Source of the DNA: Anderseniella sp963698275
Lineage (GTDB): Bacteria; Pseudomonadota; Alphaproteobacteria; Rhizobiales; Aestuariivirgaceae
Direction: 5' to 3'
Assembly: GCA_963698275.1 (NCBI GenBank)
Contig: CAVOQE010000001.1
Location: 1,240,001-1,304,000, forward strand
DNA length: 64,000 nt
How positions within the stretch are numbered: the first letter of the stretch is position 1; every line of letters begins with the position of its first letter. This document shows positions 1-9,029 of this stretch, piece by piece. A model generated the notes under the pieces. It was given only the letters and a program-made list of their open reading frames with translations. It was not told the origin of the DNA and did not search any database. The translations under genes were made by a program, and so were the position numbers.

Positions 1-1458
1 CTGAATGAATACTCGATGTATGGTGCGGTGCCGTTGCGCGAAATCAAGCATCAGCTGTTGAAGCTGAAAGCCGCCGGCAAACTCAACCGTGTCCGCATGC
101 TGCTGCTGACCAACTGCACCTTTGACGGTATCGTCTACAATGTCGAACGGGTGATGGAAGAATGCCTCGCCATCAAGCCGAACCTGGTGTTCCTGTGGGA
201 TGAAGCCTGGTTTGCCTTTGCCCGCTTCGGTCCGACCTACCGCCAGCGTACCGGCATGAATGCAGCCGGTGTCCTGCGCGAGCGGTTCAAGACGGCCGAG
301 CATGTTGCCGCATACGACGCGCAACAGGCCGAACTTGGCGATGCCGACGAAGAGACGCTCCTCAACACCCGGCTGATCCCGCCGCCGACGGCGCGTGTCA
401 GGGTGTACTCAACCCAGTCGACCCACAAGACCCTGACATCGTTGCGGCAGGGATCGATGATCCATGTGCATGACCAGGATTTCAAGGGCGAGGTCGAGCA
501 GGCGTTCCACGAAGCTTACATGACCCATACCTCGACTTCGCCCAATTACCAGATCATCGCCAGCCTCGATGTGGGCAGACGGCAGGTGGAGCTGGAGGGC
601 TTCGAGTTCGTGCAACGCCAGGTCGAGGCGGCCATGTCTATGCGCCGTGCCATTTCCTCCCATCCGCAATTGCAGAAATATTTCAAACTGCTCACGTCAG
701 GCGACATGATCCCTGAACAGCACCGTGAAAGCGGTATCAAGTCATATTATGATCCTGACCAGGGCTGGAACGATATCTGGGAATGCTGGGCCAAGGACGA
801 ATTTGTGCTGGACGCATCGCGGGTAACACTCGCCGTTGGCGGCACCGGCTGGGACGGTGACACGTTCAAGACCAAGATCCTGATGGATAAATACGGTATC
901 CAGATCAACAAGACGTCGCGCAACACTGTGCTGTTCATGACCAATATAGGAACTACCAGATCATCGGTGGCCTATCTCATCGAGGTGCTGGTGCAGATTG
1001 CGCAGGAACTGGACGAGCTGCTCGACGATGCCTCGAAAATGGAACGCCTCAGCTTTGACAAGCGGGTGAAAAACCTGATGGAGGATTTGCCGCCATTACC
1101 GGATTTCAGCCGGTTCCACGACGCGTTTCGCGCCGACCAGGTCACAGCAGAAGGCGATATGCGGTCGGCATTTTTCCTGAGTTACGACGAGGACAATTGC
1201 GACTACCTCGACCTGCATGATGATGGCCTGGCCAGCGCCGGCAAGGATATTGTGTCGGCTTCCTTCATCATCCCGTATCCGCCGGGATTCCCGATCCTGG
1301 TGCCAGGCCAGGTGATCTCAAAGGAAATACTGGCCTTCATGCGGGCGCTTGATGTCAATGAAATCCATGGCTACCGGCCAGATCTGGGTTTGCGGGTATT
1401 TACCGAGCAAGCCCTGGTGCGCCATGCTGCAAAACACCTGTCGGAAGCGGCTGAGTAA
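1..1458 (+). CDS. Orn/Lys/Arg-type PLP decarboxylase, 5' end outside window
   Basis: The reading frame is open from base 1, so the N-terminus lies outside the window; about 485 residues are visible. The protein belongs to fold-type I PLP enzymes of the Orn/Lys/Arg decarboxylase class. Counting from the first visible Met (base 16), the Asp that contacts the pyridine nitrogen is in FLWDEAW (about residue 62) and the Schiff-base Lys is in STQSTHKT (Lys138), the usual S-x-H-K arrangement. Family members remove the alpha-carboxylate of a basic amino acid to give an amine; the substrate here cannot be read from sequence. The stop is 42 bases before an ATP-grasp ligase and the two are probably co-transcribed. 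The context (ligase plus C45 hydrolase) suggests the amine is conjugated rather than used as a simple polyamine precursor; that is inference. Confidence 0.85.
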   Translation: MNEYSMYGAVPLREIKHQLLKLKAAGKLNRVRMLLLTNCTFDGIVYNVERVMEECLAIKPNLVFLWDEAWFAFARFGPTYRQRTGMNAAGVLRERFKTAEHVAAYDAQQAELGDADEETLLNTRLIPPPTARVRVYSTQSTHKTLTSLRQGSMIHVHDQDFKGEVEQAFHEAYMTHTSTSPNYQIIASLDVGRRQVELEGFEFVQRQVEAAMSMRRAISSHPQLQKYFKLLTSGDMIPEQHRESGIKSYYDPDQGWNDIWECWAKDEFVLDASRVTLAVGGTGWDGDTFKTKILMDKYGIQINKTSRNTVLFMTNIGTTRSSVAYLIEVLVQIAQELDELLDDASKMERLSFDKRVKNLMEDLPPLPDFSRFHDAFRADQVTAEGDMRSAFFLSYDEDNCDYLDLHDDGLASAGKDIVSASFIIPYPPGFPILVPGQVISKEILAFMRALDVNEIHGYRPDLGLRVFTEQALVRHAAKHLSEAAE

Positions 1459-1500
1459 CGTCCGCCATAACGAAAAGACTAAAATCAGAGGGAGACAGAT

Positions 1501-2952
1501 ATGCCTAAAAAAGTTCTCAACAACATCTCGGAAATCCGACGCTATTTTCATCGCAATGAGGACCCTATCTATTTTGTCTCTGCGACGAATTTCAACCTGC
1601 TCGGGCTGGATGAGTGGGCCAAGAACTTCAAGTATATCTGCTATATCGACTGTTATGACGGGCGCCATCCGAATGTATTCTGTCCATCGGAACAGCCTCA
1701 TGCCGAGTTCCAGTCGATCGAGGACATCAACAACTACCTTTTGCAGCACAAGGAGGTCGTGGACCTGATCAAGCGGCGCGGTGGCAAGCCGAAGTTTGTG
1801 TTCCTGATGTTTGATGAAGAGACCGAACGTCTTGCCAAGGAGCTTGGCGGCGATGTCTGGTTTCCGAAGGCCAAGCTGCGGACCCGTTGTGACAACAAGA
1901 TCGAGACCGTACGTATCGGTGACAAGGCCGGTGTGCCTTCAGTTCCGAACACGTTGTCAGTGGTCAAGGACTACGACCAGCTGCGCAAGGTTTGCGACAA
2001 GGCCAAGATCGGGCATGACCTCGTCCTGCAATCCGCATTTGGCGATAGCGGGCATACGACATTCTTTATCAAGTCGGAAGCAGACTTCCGCCGTCATGAA
2101 CACGAGATCGTTGGTCAGGGTGAGATCAAGATCATGAAGCGGATCGATTGCCGCGGCTCCGCCATCGAGGCGTGTGCCACCTCTGCGGGTACGATCGTTG
2201 GCCCGCTGATGACAGAGCTTGTCGGTTTTGGGGAGCTGACGCCTTATAGAGGAGGATGGTGCGGTAACGAAATCCTTGCTACCGCCTTTCCGCCAAAGGT
2301 ACGCGACAAGGCCCGCGATCTTACCTTCAAGTTTGGTGAGCAGCTGCGCAAGGAAGGATATCGCGGTTATTTCGAACTGGATTTCCTGATCGACAAGAAA
2401 ACCGGCGATCTCTGGCTTGGCGAGTTGAACCCTCGTATTACCGGATGTTCGTCGATGACCAATCACGCGGCTTTTGCACACGCTGATGCTCCACTGTTCC
2501 TGTTCCATCTGCTGGAGTTCTCGAAAAAGGAATTCAAGCTTGATGTGGACGAACTGAACCAGCGCTGGGCGGATCCGGACATGATTGACAGCTGGTCGCA
2601 GATGGTCATCAAGCATACCGATGACAGCGTCGATATTCTGACCGACGCACCGCAGACCGGTATCTACAAGATGCTTGAAGACGGACGTGTCGTGTTTGAC
2701 CGGTTCGACTATCACAGGCGCGCGGTTGAAAGTGAAAACGAAGCCTTCTTCCTGCGCATCCTGAAACCCGGTGACTACCGCTATGAAGGCGCCGACCTCG
2801 GTATTCTGGTCACGCGCGGCCGGTCGATGACGCCGGGCTTCAAGCTCAATGACCGGGCCCAGAAATGGATCCACGGCATCAAGAACAGCTTTTCCGCCAG
2901 GCCTATGGACGTTGCAGGCGCTGTAGCCGAGCCGGCCTTCAAGATCTTGTAG
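1501..2952 (+). CDS. ATP-grasp ligase (biotin-carboxylase-like fold)
   Basis: A 483-residue protein with an N-terminal Rossmann-like preATP-grasp region (about 1-130) and an ATP-grasp domain (about 135-350). The Mg-binding segment DLWLGELNPRITG is clear, with the Glu/Asn pair typical of ATP-grasp. Such enzymes join a carboxylate, through an acyl-phosphate, to an amine or thiol. It resembles what is often labelled biotin carboxylase, but there is no biotin-carrier or carboxyltransferase gene nearby, so true carboxylase function is unlikely. The start ATG follows a GGGAGAC ribosome site. It sits between a PLP decarboxylase and a C45 hydrolase; ligation of an amino acid or acid to the decarboxylation product is a reasonable inference. 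The residues after about 350 form a family-specific tail I cannot assign. Confidence 0.8.
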   Translation: MPKKVLNNISEIRRYFHRNEDPIYFVSATNFNLLGLDEWAKNFKYICYIDCYDGRHPNVFCPSEQPHAEFQSIEDINNYLLQHKEVVDLIKRRGGKPKFVFLMFDEETERLAKELGGDVWFPKAKLRTRCDNKIETVRIGDKAGVPSVPNTLSVVKDYDQLRKVCDKAKIGHDLVLQSAFGDSGHTTFFIKSEADFRRHEHEIVGQGEIKIMKRIDCRGSAIEACATSAGTIVGPLMTELVGFGELTPYRGGWCGNEILATAFPPKVRDKARDLTFKFGEQLRKEGYRGYFELDFLIDKKTGDLWLGELNPRITGCSSMTNHAAFAHADAPLFLFHLLEFSKKEFKLDVDELNQRWADPDMIDSWSQMVIKHTDDSVDILTDAPQTGIYKMLEDGRVVFDRFDYHRRAVESENEAFFLRILKPGDYRYEGADLGILVTRGRSMTPGFKLNDRAQKWIHGIKNSFSARPMDVAGAVAEPAFKIL

Positions 2953-2960
2953 GCGAAACC

Positions 2961-3947
2961 TTGCAGACCCTCTGGCGCGCCATCTCCGAAGCACAGCCTG
3001 GTCCCAAGTGGGCCGGGCTGTTTGCCGAATACTGGCCTGCCTATCAGCGCTGGTGGCTGCATGAAGGCGAAGGTGAGCGGGCGACTTACATGGAAAGCCG
3101 CAATGCGCTCAAACTGCACATGCCTGAGCTGGTTCCGCTCTATGATGACCTGTGCGGGCTTGCAGGTGGTGGTGATCTGGCGGCGCGGTTTTTGAGTTTC
3201 TACTGCCCGCCGCCTTATCTGTCCGGCTGCTCACAGGCGATCTGGCCCGGAGAAGAACCGGTGATGGTGCGCAATTATGACTATGATCCGGCCGCCTTCG
3301 ACAGCCTGATCCTGCACACCAACTGGCTGGGCCGCAAGGTGATGGGAACCAGCGACGGATTGTGGGGACTGGTGGATGGTGTCAACGATGCCGGGCTGGC
3401 GATCTCGCTGACCTTCGGCGGGCGCCGCCAGGTCGGCAACGGTTTCGGCGTGCCGCTGATATTGCGCTATGTGCTTCAGACATGTGAAACGGCAGATGAG
3501 GCGGCCGGCGTTTTGGCAAGAATTCCGACCCACATGAGTTACAATGTTACGGTTGTGGACGCAAAGCGGCGGTATGCGACCGTCCAGATGGCGCCGGACC
3601 GGCCATCACTTGTGACCAATGCTGCCGTGGCGACCAATCATCAGTCGGCCGTGGAATGGGACAGCCATGCCAGGTTTACATCTACGGTGGAGCGGGAGCG
3701 CTATCTCCTGCAACGGCTGACACTTCATGTGGACACGCAGGATCGGTTCATTGCCGCTTTTCTGAAACCACCGCTTTATTCGACGGCTTTTGCGGTTGGA
3801 TTCGGCACCTTGTACACGGCTGTTTACCGCCCGAGGCAACGGTCAATGGAAATGCGCTGGCCCGGGTCTTCATGGCAATTTTCCCTGGATGATTTCGCAC
3901 CGGCCGCCAGGCATATATACACACCGGATACTGCGCAGAGCGGTTGA
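2961..3947 (+). CDS. C45-family acyltransferase/amidohydrolase (Ntn hydrolase)
   Basis: About 328 residues. The pattern LSGCSQAIW followed by MVRNYDYDP is that of C45 proteins (acyl-CoA:6-APA acyltransferase, insect Tan). These are made as a proenzyme and cleave themselves before the Cys, which becomes the N-terminal nucleophile; here that Cys is encoded at 3228-3230. The downstream motif TNHQ also fits. The family transfers or hydrolyses acyl groups on amines. No signal peptide is seen. The start is uncertain: I use TTG at 2961, just after the ATP-grasp stop, because homology to the family begins near LWRAI. An ATG at 2865 in the same frame would overlap the upstream gene by 88 bases. It is probably the last gene of the decarboxylase operon. 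Confidence 0.8.
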   Translation: MQTLWRAISEAQPGPKWAGLFAEYWPAYQRWWLHEGEGERATYMESRNALKLHMPELVPLYDDLCGLAGGGDLAARFLSFYCPPPYLSGCSQAIWPGEEPVMVRNYDYDPAAFDSLILHTNWLGRKVMGTSDGLWGLVDGVNDAGLAISLTFGGRRQVGNGFGVPLILRYVLQTCETADEAAGVLARIPTHMSYNVTVVDAKRRYATVQMAPDRPSLVTNAAVATNHQSAVEWDSHARFTSTVERERYLLQRLTLHVDTQDRFIAAFLKPPLYSTAFAVGFGTLYTAVYRPRQRSMEMRWPGSSWQFSLDDFAPAARHIYTPDTAQSG

Positions 3948-4102
3948 AGGCTCCAAAATGCTGACTTTAAAATGTCAGAGCAACTTTATGGGTTTATGTG
4001 AACCCGTGTTGCTCTTGCCAGTGATGCCGCCTATACAGACGGACCATGCGCTTGGATATGATTGTGCGTGATTGATTCACCCCTTTTTGCAGATAAAAAC
4101 CG

Positions 4103-5383
4103 ATGTTCGATATTCGCTGGATTCGTGAAAACGCTGATGCATTTGATGCCGGTCTTGCCTTGCGGGGTACAGAGCCGCATGCAGCCCGCGTGATAGAGCT
4201 TGATGAGGCCCGCCGTGCCCACCTGCAGAAACTGCAGGACGCCCAGTCGCGGCGCAATTCTGCGTCAAAGGAAATCGGCCAGGCGATGGGGGCAGGCGAC
4301 ACGGAAAAGGCGGATGCCCTCAAAGCGGAAGTCGGCGACCTCAAGTCCATTATTCAGTCAGGCGAGGATGAAGAGCGTCGCATTGACGAAGAACTGAACG
4401 CCATCCTGTGCACCCTGCCGAACCTGCCGCTGGATGAGGTGCCTGCCGGCAAGGACGAGGCTGACAATGTCGAGGTTCGCCGGGTTGGTGACGTGAAGCC
4501 GCTCGGCTTTGAGGCAAGACAGCATTTTGAAATCGGCGAAGCCCTGGGTCTGATGGACTTTGAAACGGCGGCCAAGATGTCAGGTTCCCGGTTCACCGTG
4601 CTGAAAGGCGGGCTGGCCCGGCTGGAGCGTGCCATCGGCCAGTTCATGCTCGACATGCAGACAACCGAGCATGGCTATATGGAAGTGAACCCGCCCTTGC
4701 TGGTGCGTGATGAAGCCCTGTTTGGCACGGGCCAGTTGCCGAAATTTGCCGATGACCTGTTTCACACCACGGATGAACGCTGGCTGATCCCGACATCGGA
4801 AGTGCCGCTGACCAACATGGTCAGGGAGTGCATTCTCGAAGCTGGCGAACTGCCGGTCCGGGTGACGGCGCTGACACCGTGCTTCCGGGCCGAAGCCGGC
4901 GCTGCCGGCAGGGACACCCGCGGCATGATCCGGCAGCACCAGTTCTGGAAGGTCGAGATGGTATCTGTCACCGCACCCGAAACATCGCGTGATGAGCTTA
5001 ACCGCATGACCGGCTGTGCCGAAGAAGTGCTGAAACGGCTCGGTCTGCCGTATCGGGTCATGGCCTTGTGTGCCGGCGATATGGGATTTGGAGCCCAGAT
5101 GACGTACGACATAGAGGTCTGGCTACCGGGCCAGGAGGCCTATCGCGAGATTTCCAGTTGCTCGGTGTGCGGTGATTTCCAGGCGCGGCGCATGAATGCG
5201 CGGGTACGTGAGGAGAGCGGCAAGGGCACCCGTTTCGTTCACACACTGAACGGGTCCGGCCTTGCCGTCGGGCGCACCCTGATTGCGGTTATGGAAAACT
5301 ACCAGCAGGCAGATGGCACAATAGCCATTCCTGGTGCGCTTAAAGCTTACATGGGTGGCATTGACGCCATTGGGCCAGCGTGA
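4103..5383 (+). CDS. serS: Serine-tRNA ligase
   Basis: A class II aminoacyl-tRNA synthetase of 426 residues, the normal bacterial SerRS length. The first 110 residues form the antiparallel coiled-coil arm that contacts the long variable arm of tRNA-Ser. The catalytic core follows: motif 2 is around TPCFRAEAGAAGRDTRGMIR and motif 3 around NGSGLAVGRTLIAVMENYQ. It charges tRNA-Ser and tRNA-Sec with serine in the cytoplasm. No strong Shine-Dalgarno precedes the ATG. The TGA stop shares its last base with the start of surE, so the two are translationally coupled. A tRNA-Ser(GCU) gene is present elsewhere in this window, at 46423-46513. Confidence 0.97.
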   Translation: MFDIRWIRENADAFDAGLALRGTEPHAARVIELDEARRAHLQKLQDAQSRRNSASKEIGQAMGAGDTEKADALKAEVGDLKSIIQSGEDEERRIDEELNAILCTLPNLPLDEVPAGKDEADNVEVRRVGDVKPLGFEARQHFEIGEALGLMDFETAAKMSGSRFTVLKGGLARLERAIGQFMLDMQTTEHGYMEVNPPLLVRDEALFGTGQLPKFADDLFHTTDERWLIPTSEVPLTNMVRECILEAGELPVRVTALTPCFRAEAGAAGRDTRGMIRQHQFWKVEMVSVTAPETSRDELNRMTGCAEEVLKRLGLPYRVMALCAGDMGFGAQMTYDIEVWLPGQEAYREISSCSVCGDFQARRMNARVREESGKGTRFVHTLNGSGLAVGRTLIAVMENYQQADGTIAIPGALKAYMGGIDAIGPA

Positions 5384-6165
5384 TGCTGACCCGGGCAAAC
5401 GGTGAACCTTACCGTATTCTGCTGGCCAATGATGACGGCATCAATGCCCCTGGGCTCGAAGTGCTGGAGGCCATTGCAGCCGGCCTCAGCGATGATGTCT
5501 GGGTGGTGGCACCGGAGCGTGAGCAATCCGGGGCAGGGCGATCCATCTCCCTGTCGCACCCGTTGCGGATGCGCGAACTTGGTCCGCGCCGGTTTGCCGT
5601 CGAAGGCACACCGGCTGACAGTGTGTTGATGGGGGTACGCCATATCATGCCGGATGCGCCCGATCTTATCCTGTCGGGGGTCAATCGTGGCCAGAACATC
5701 GCCGATGACGTAACTTATTCCGGCACGATCGCTGCTGCGATGGAGGGAACCGCGCTGGGCATCCGTTCGATGGCGCTCAGCCAGACCTACGGCATCGCGG
5801 GACGCAATGTGCCGTGGGATACCGGGCGCAGCCTTGGTGCGGAGGTCGTGAAAGACCTTGTGCAGACCAGGGCAGAGCCGGGGGTTTTGCTGAACATCAA
5901 TTTTCCAGACTGTGATGCCGGTGATGTCAAAGGCATACAATACACCCGGCAGGGCCAGCGCGACCAGAACCTCCTGATGCTGGATCAGCGAACCGATGCG
6001 CGTGGCCGCGACTATTTCTGGATCGGGTTCAAGCGCCACCAGTCAAACCCGCCTGCAGGCACTGACCTTCATGCCGTCTATAATGGCTTTGTGTCGGTGA
6101 CACCGCTGCATACCAACCTGACGCAACTTGATCTGCTTGCGGAGTTGCAAAACGACAAGGCTTAG
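5383..6165 (+). CDS. surE: 5'/3'-nucleotidase SurE
   Basis: About 260 residues. The N-terminal motif LLANDDG, with its two metal-binding Asp residues, and the later SGVNRGQN segment identify the SurE phosphatase, which removes phosphate from nucleoside monophosphates and is linked to stationary-phase survival. The ATG overlaps the serS stop by one base (TGATG); an in-frame GTG three bases earlier is possible but less likely. It is followed 14 bases later by pcm, the same surE-pcm order as in many proteobacteria, so the genes are likely one operon concerned with repair of aged metabolites and proteins. Confidence 0.96.
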   Translation: MLTRANGEPYRILLANDDGINAPGLEVLEAIAAGLSDDVWVVAPEREQSGAGRSISLSHPLRMRELGPRRFAVEGTPADSVLMGVRHIMPDAPDLILSGVNRGQNIADDVTYSGTIAAAMEGTALGIRSMALSQTYGIAGRNVPWDTGRSLGAEVVKDLVQTRAEPGVLLNINFPDCDAGDVKGIQYTRQGQRDQNLLMLDQRTDARGRDYFWIGFKRHQSNPPAGTDLHAVYNGFVSVTPLHTNLTQLDLLAELQNDKA

Positions 6166-6179
6166 GGCACGACTGCACC

Positions 6180-6824
6180 ATGACGGCGACTGACCAACAG
6201 AAGATTGAACTCATCATGGGGCTCAGGTCGCGTGGCATTCGCGATACCAGGGTGCTGGAAGCAATCGAGACCGTGCCGCGCGAAGTGTTCGTGCCGGACG
6301 CCTTTCAGGACCTGGCCTATGCGGATCAGGCCTTGCCGATCGAATGCGGGCAAACCTTGTCGCAACCGTTCATCGTGGCGTTCATGACCGAGAAGCTGAA
6401 AGTCGGCGAGCGCATGAAAGTGCTGGAGATCGGGACCGGCAGCGGGTATCAGACGGTCATTCTGGCTCAGCTGTGCCGCCGGATTTACACCATCGAGCGG
6501 TACCGGACATTGCTCAAGTCTGCTGAACGGCGCTTCGCGGAGCTTCGGCAAGCCAACATAACCACCCTGCTTGGTGACGGGAACAAGGGCTGGCCCAAGC
6601 AGGCGCCGTTTGAACGTATCATCGTGACAGCAGCCGCGCCGCAACTGCCGCGCCAACTGGTCGAGCAACTGGCTGTAGGCGGTATTCTCATCGTGCCGGT
6701 TGAAGTATCTCCCGGCAGGCAGGAAATCCTGCGCATTACCCGTACGGAAGAAGATTTTACCCGCGAAAGCTTAATGCCTGTGCGCTTCGTACCACTGGTT
6801 GAAGGCATTGCCAGGGGTATGTAA
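6180..6824 (+). CDS. pcm: Protein-L-isoaspartate O-methyltransferase
   Basis: A 214-residue class I SAM-dependent methyltransferase. The PIMT-specific loop GQTLSQPFIVAFM and the SAM-binding motif VLEIGTGSGYQT are both intact. It methylates the side-chain carboxyl of isoaspartate in damaged proteins to start their repair in the cytoplasm. It lies between surE and a LysM/M23 lipoprotein gene, in the order surE-pcm-nlpD known from other proteobacteria. A second, divergent member is present at 53057-53728. The start ATG is separated from the surE stop by 14 bases with no strong ribosome site, so translation may be coupled. Confidence 0.95.
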   Translation: MTATDQQKIELIMGLRSRGIRDTRVLEAIETVPREVFVPDAFQDLAYADQALPIECGQTLSQPFIVAFMTEKLKVGERMKVLEIGTGSGYQTVILAQLCRRIYTIERYRTLLKSAERRFAELRQANITTLLGDGNKGWPKQAPFERIIVTAAAPQLPRQLVEQLAVGGILIVPVEVSPGRQEILRITRTEEDFTRESLMPVRFVPLVEGIARGM

Positions 6825-6960
6825 TCCTAAGTTTTCTGCCGAATTTTAAAATTCACACCGGAAAATGCAGTGATTTTTTAACTGATAAACTCCTCCTTAA
6901 CCTAAACCATTCACTATCGGCTCCAGTCCAGTTTGTAAGTTCTGTGTTTGGGGTAAGGGT

Positions 6961-8196
6961 ATGAGTACGACTTCCAAAATTTCACGCGTTTTCGCCGCGA
7001 CGGCTACAGCCGCCCTTCTGGCAGGTTGTTCCGCATCATCTGATCGCTTTGCCGACTATCCGAGCATCGCCACCAATTCTGTTTCCAACAATGAGGCCAA
7101 GTCCGCCGCTGTCGACAGGGTGGACACATCACCGTTGTCCGGTGACCGTGTCGCCAATGCGCGCCCGTCCTGGCAGAATGCGCCATCTCCATCGGCCGGT
7201 TACACGCCGCCGGCGCCAAGCTATCGTACACAGGCGGCTGCACCTGCACCAAGCTATGCACCTGCCCAGAATGGGACTGTTACGGTAAGGCCGGGACAGA
7301 CCATGTATTCACTGGCTCGCGCCAATGACCTGAGTGTCAGTCAGCTTGCCCGTGCCAACAACATCCGTGCACCTTATACACTGGCTGTTGGTCAGCGTCT
7401 GACAGTGCCTGGAACCAGCAATCCGGTTTCTCCGCGCCCGACAGTGGTAGTTGCCAATGCACCGGCTCCACGGGCGCAGGTGCAGTCCAGATCACACAGC
7501 AACGGCGTGCATGTCGTGCGCCGGGGCGAAACGCTTTACTCGCTGGGCCGCGCCTATGAAATGCGCCCGCACAAGATTGCTGCCTATAACGGCTTGAGCA
7601 TGAACAGCGGGCTGAGCATCGGTCAGCGCGTGCAGATCCCTGGTGGCGGTGCCCAGTCACCGGTTGCCAATTCCGCACCGGCGCCACTGCCGCAGCAGAG
7701 GTTGGCTGCAAGAACTCCCGATTATCTGGATCAGGCAGAACCGGTTGCCCGCCAGCGGGAACCTGTCATGCAACAGGAAACGCAGATCGAGCAGCCAGAC
7801 AATGGCAGCGGCTTCCGCTGGCCTGTTCGCGGCCGGGTTATATCGAAGTTTGGGACCAAACCAAACAACACCCGCAATGAAGGCATCAACATTGCCGTTC
7901 CTGAAGGAACCGGTGTGCGTGCGGCCGAAGCCGGCGTGGTTGCCTATGCCGGCAACGAGTTGAAGGGCTATGGCAATCTTGTTCTGGTGCGTCACCAGAA
8001 CGGCTGGGTGACCGCCTATGCGCACAACAGCGAGCTGATGGTGAAACGTGGTGACGCGGTTCGCCGCGGTGACGTGATCGCCAGGGCCGGCAAGACCGGT
8101 TCGGTCAAAACCCCGCAGGTACACTTCGAGGTGCGCCAGGGCGCCACCGCTGTTGACCCGATGAAATACTTGTCGTCGCGTACGGCGTCAAACTAG
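6961..8196 (+). CDS. LysM/M23 lipoprotein, NlpD-like murein hydrolase activator
   Basis: A 411-residue envelope protein. The lipobox LLAGC places the lipidated Cys at residue 23. A Pro/Ala-rich stretch leads to two LysM peptidoglycan-binding repeats (about 107-150 and 183-227) and a C-terminal M23 domain (about 286-404). In the M23 domain the first zinc-ligand motif (normally HxxxD) reads NEGIN, so His and Asp are lost, while the later VHFEV is kept. This is how NlpD and EnvC look: they have no peptidase activity of their own but activate cell-wall amidases at division. It follows pcm, matching the usual surE-pcm-nlpD order. The 136-base gap before it may contain its own promoter, and a strong terminator follows. 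Confidence 0.9.
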   Translation: MSTTSKISRVFAATATAALLAGCSASSDRFADYPSIATNSVSNNEAKSAAVDRVDTSPLSGDRVANARPSWQNAPSPSAGYTPPAPSYRTQAAAPAPSYAPAQNGTVTVRPGQTMYSLARANDLSVSQLARANNIRAPYTLAVGQRLTVPGTSNPVSPRPTVVVANAPAPRAQVQSRSHSNGVHVVRRGETLYSLGRAYEMRPHKIAAYNGLSMNSGLSIGQRVQIPGGGAQSPVANSAPAPLPQQRLAARTPDYLDQAEPVARQREPVMQQETQIEQPDNGSGFRWPVRGRVISKFGTKPNNTRNEGINIAVPEGTGVRAAEAGVVAYAGNELKGYGNLVLVRHQNGWVTAYAHNSELMVKRGDAVRRGDVIARAGKTGSVKTPQVHFEVRQGATAVDPMKYLSSRTASN

Positions 8197-8241
8197 GAAC
8201 TGCAGGAACCCTGCAAACTGGACAGTTCCCGGACGAAAGCC

Positions 8242-8279
8242 GGCCCGGTCTCTGATGAGGCCGGGCCTGTTTTGATTTT
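8242..8279 (+). terminator. Rho-independent terminator after the NlpD-like gene
   Basis: GGCCCGG at 8242-8248 pairs with CCGGGCC at 8261-8267; weaker pairs extend inward, and the T-rich run TGTTTTGATTTT follows. It also lies just past the 3' end of the convergent outer-membrane gene at 8298. Confidence 0.85.
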
Positions 8280-8297
8280 GCGATCTTGTATTTTCCG

Positions 8298-9029
8298 TTA
8301 CCGACCAAGCATTGGCGAGTCGAAATCGATGTTCAGACCAACGCGGGCAACATGGAAATCGACATTGGAACTGGCACTGATATCGGTTCGACCGATCCTG
8401 TCACTGAAAAACTCGCCGGACCCCAGGTCGACATAGAGGTATTCCAGCTTCACTTTAACAGAATTGTTTACGTGTGCCTCAACACCCGCACCGACCGTAT
8501 AGCCTACACGTACGTCATTGCTTGACTCAGACCCGGAAAGACAGATGGGGCATCGTCCTATAGCAAAACCGATTGAGTTTGTAACGTGGCCGTATGCCAG
8601 TCCGCCTGTGCCGTAAAACAGGAAGTTATCGTCCAGCAAGACGCCCGCCCGGGCCCGGACCGTACCAAACCAGTCAACCTCTGATGTGAAGGTGCCAACC
8701 TGAAAGCCGGGAAAGTCGAGCAGTGCGCCAGAGTCACTGGACAAATCTGTTCCGCTAAAATCCGCTTCCAGCCCGAATACAAATTGACCATTCTGGAAAT
8801 TATAGCCGATCTGCGCGCCGCCAAGGATCGCGGGATCGTGTTCAAAACTGCCATCCAGGGAAAAACGACCGAGAGAACCGGTTGCTTCCGAAGAGCCACT
8901 ATGGCTTATGCCGGCGTGTACGCCACCATATAATCCATTCCACTGACCCAGTTCATCAGCTGACGCAGAGGCTAGGCCAATTGCTAATGACGACACGCAT
9001 GCCGCCGTTACTAACAGGTACTTTTTCAT
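8298..9029 (-). CDS. Omp25/RopB-type outer membrane beta-barrel protein
   Basis: About 243 residues from the ATG at 9029, which is chosen because it begins a good signal peptide (MKKYLLVTAACVSSLAIG, cleavage after ASA). The rest has alternating polar/hydrophobic strands such as WNGLYGGVHAG, LGGAQIGYNFQ and VKLEYLYVDLG, ending in the aromatic-poor strand VGLNIDFDSP. This matches the small eight-stranded porin-like family (OmpA-like beta-barrel domain, Omp25/Omp31/RopB of Rhizobiales). Such proteins are abundant structural outer-membrane components. An upstream in-frame ATG at 9119 would add a non-signal leader and is rejected. It is transcribed alone, convergent to the NlpD-like gene. Confidence 0.88.
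   Translation of the reverse strand: MKKYLLVTAACVSSLAIGLASASADELGQWNGLYGGVHAGISHSGSSEATGSLGRFSLDGSFEHDPAILGGAQIGYNFQNGQFVFGLEADFSGTDLSSDSGALLDFPGFQVGTFTSEVDWFGTVRARAGVLLDDNFLFYGTGGLAYGHVTNSIGFAIGRCPICLSGSESSNDVRVGYTVGAGVEAHVNNSVKVKLEYLYVDLGSGEFFSDRIGRTDISASSNVDFHVARVGLNIDFDSPMLGR

Noticed and set aside
1501..2952. Biotin carboxylase subunit of an acyl-CoA carboxylase
   Set aside because: No biotin-carrier or carboxyltransferase gene is adjacent, and the neighbours are a decarboxylase and a C45 hydrolase.
2865..2960. Extended N-terminus of the C45 protein from ATG 2865
   Set aside because: It would overlap the ATP-grasp gene by 88 bases and the extra residues are Arg/Cys-rich and unlike the family.
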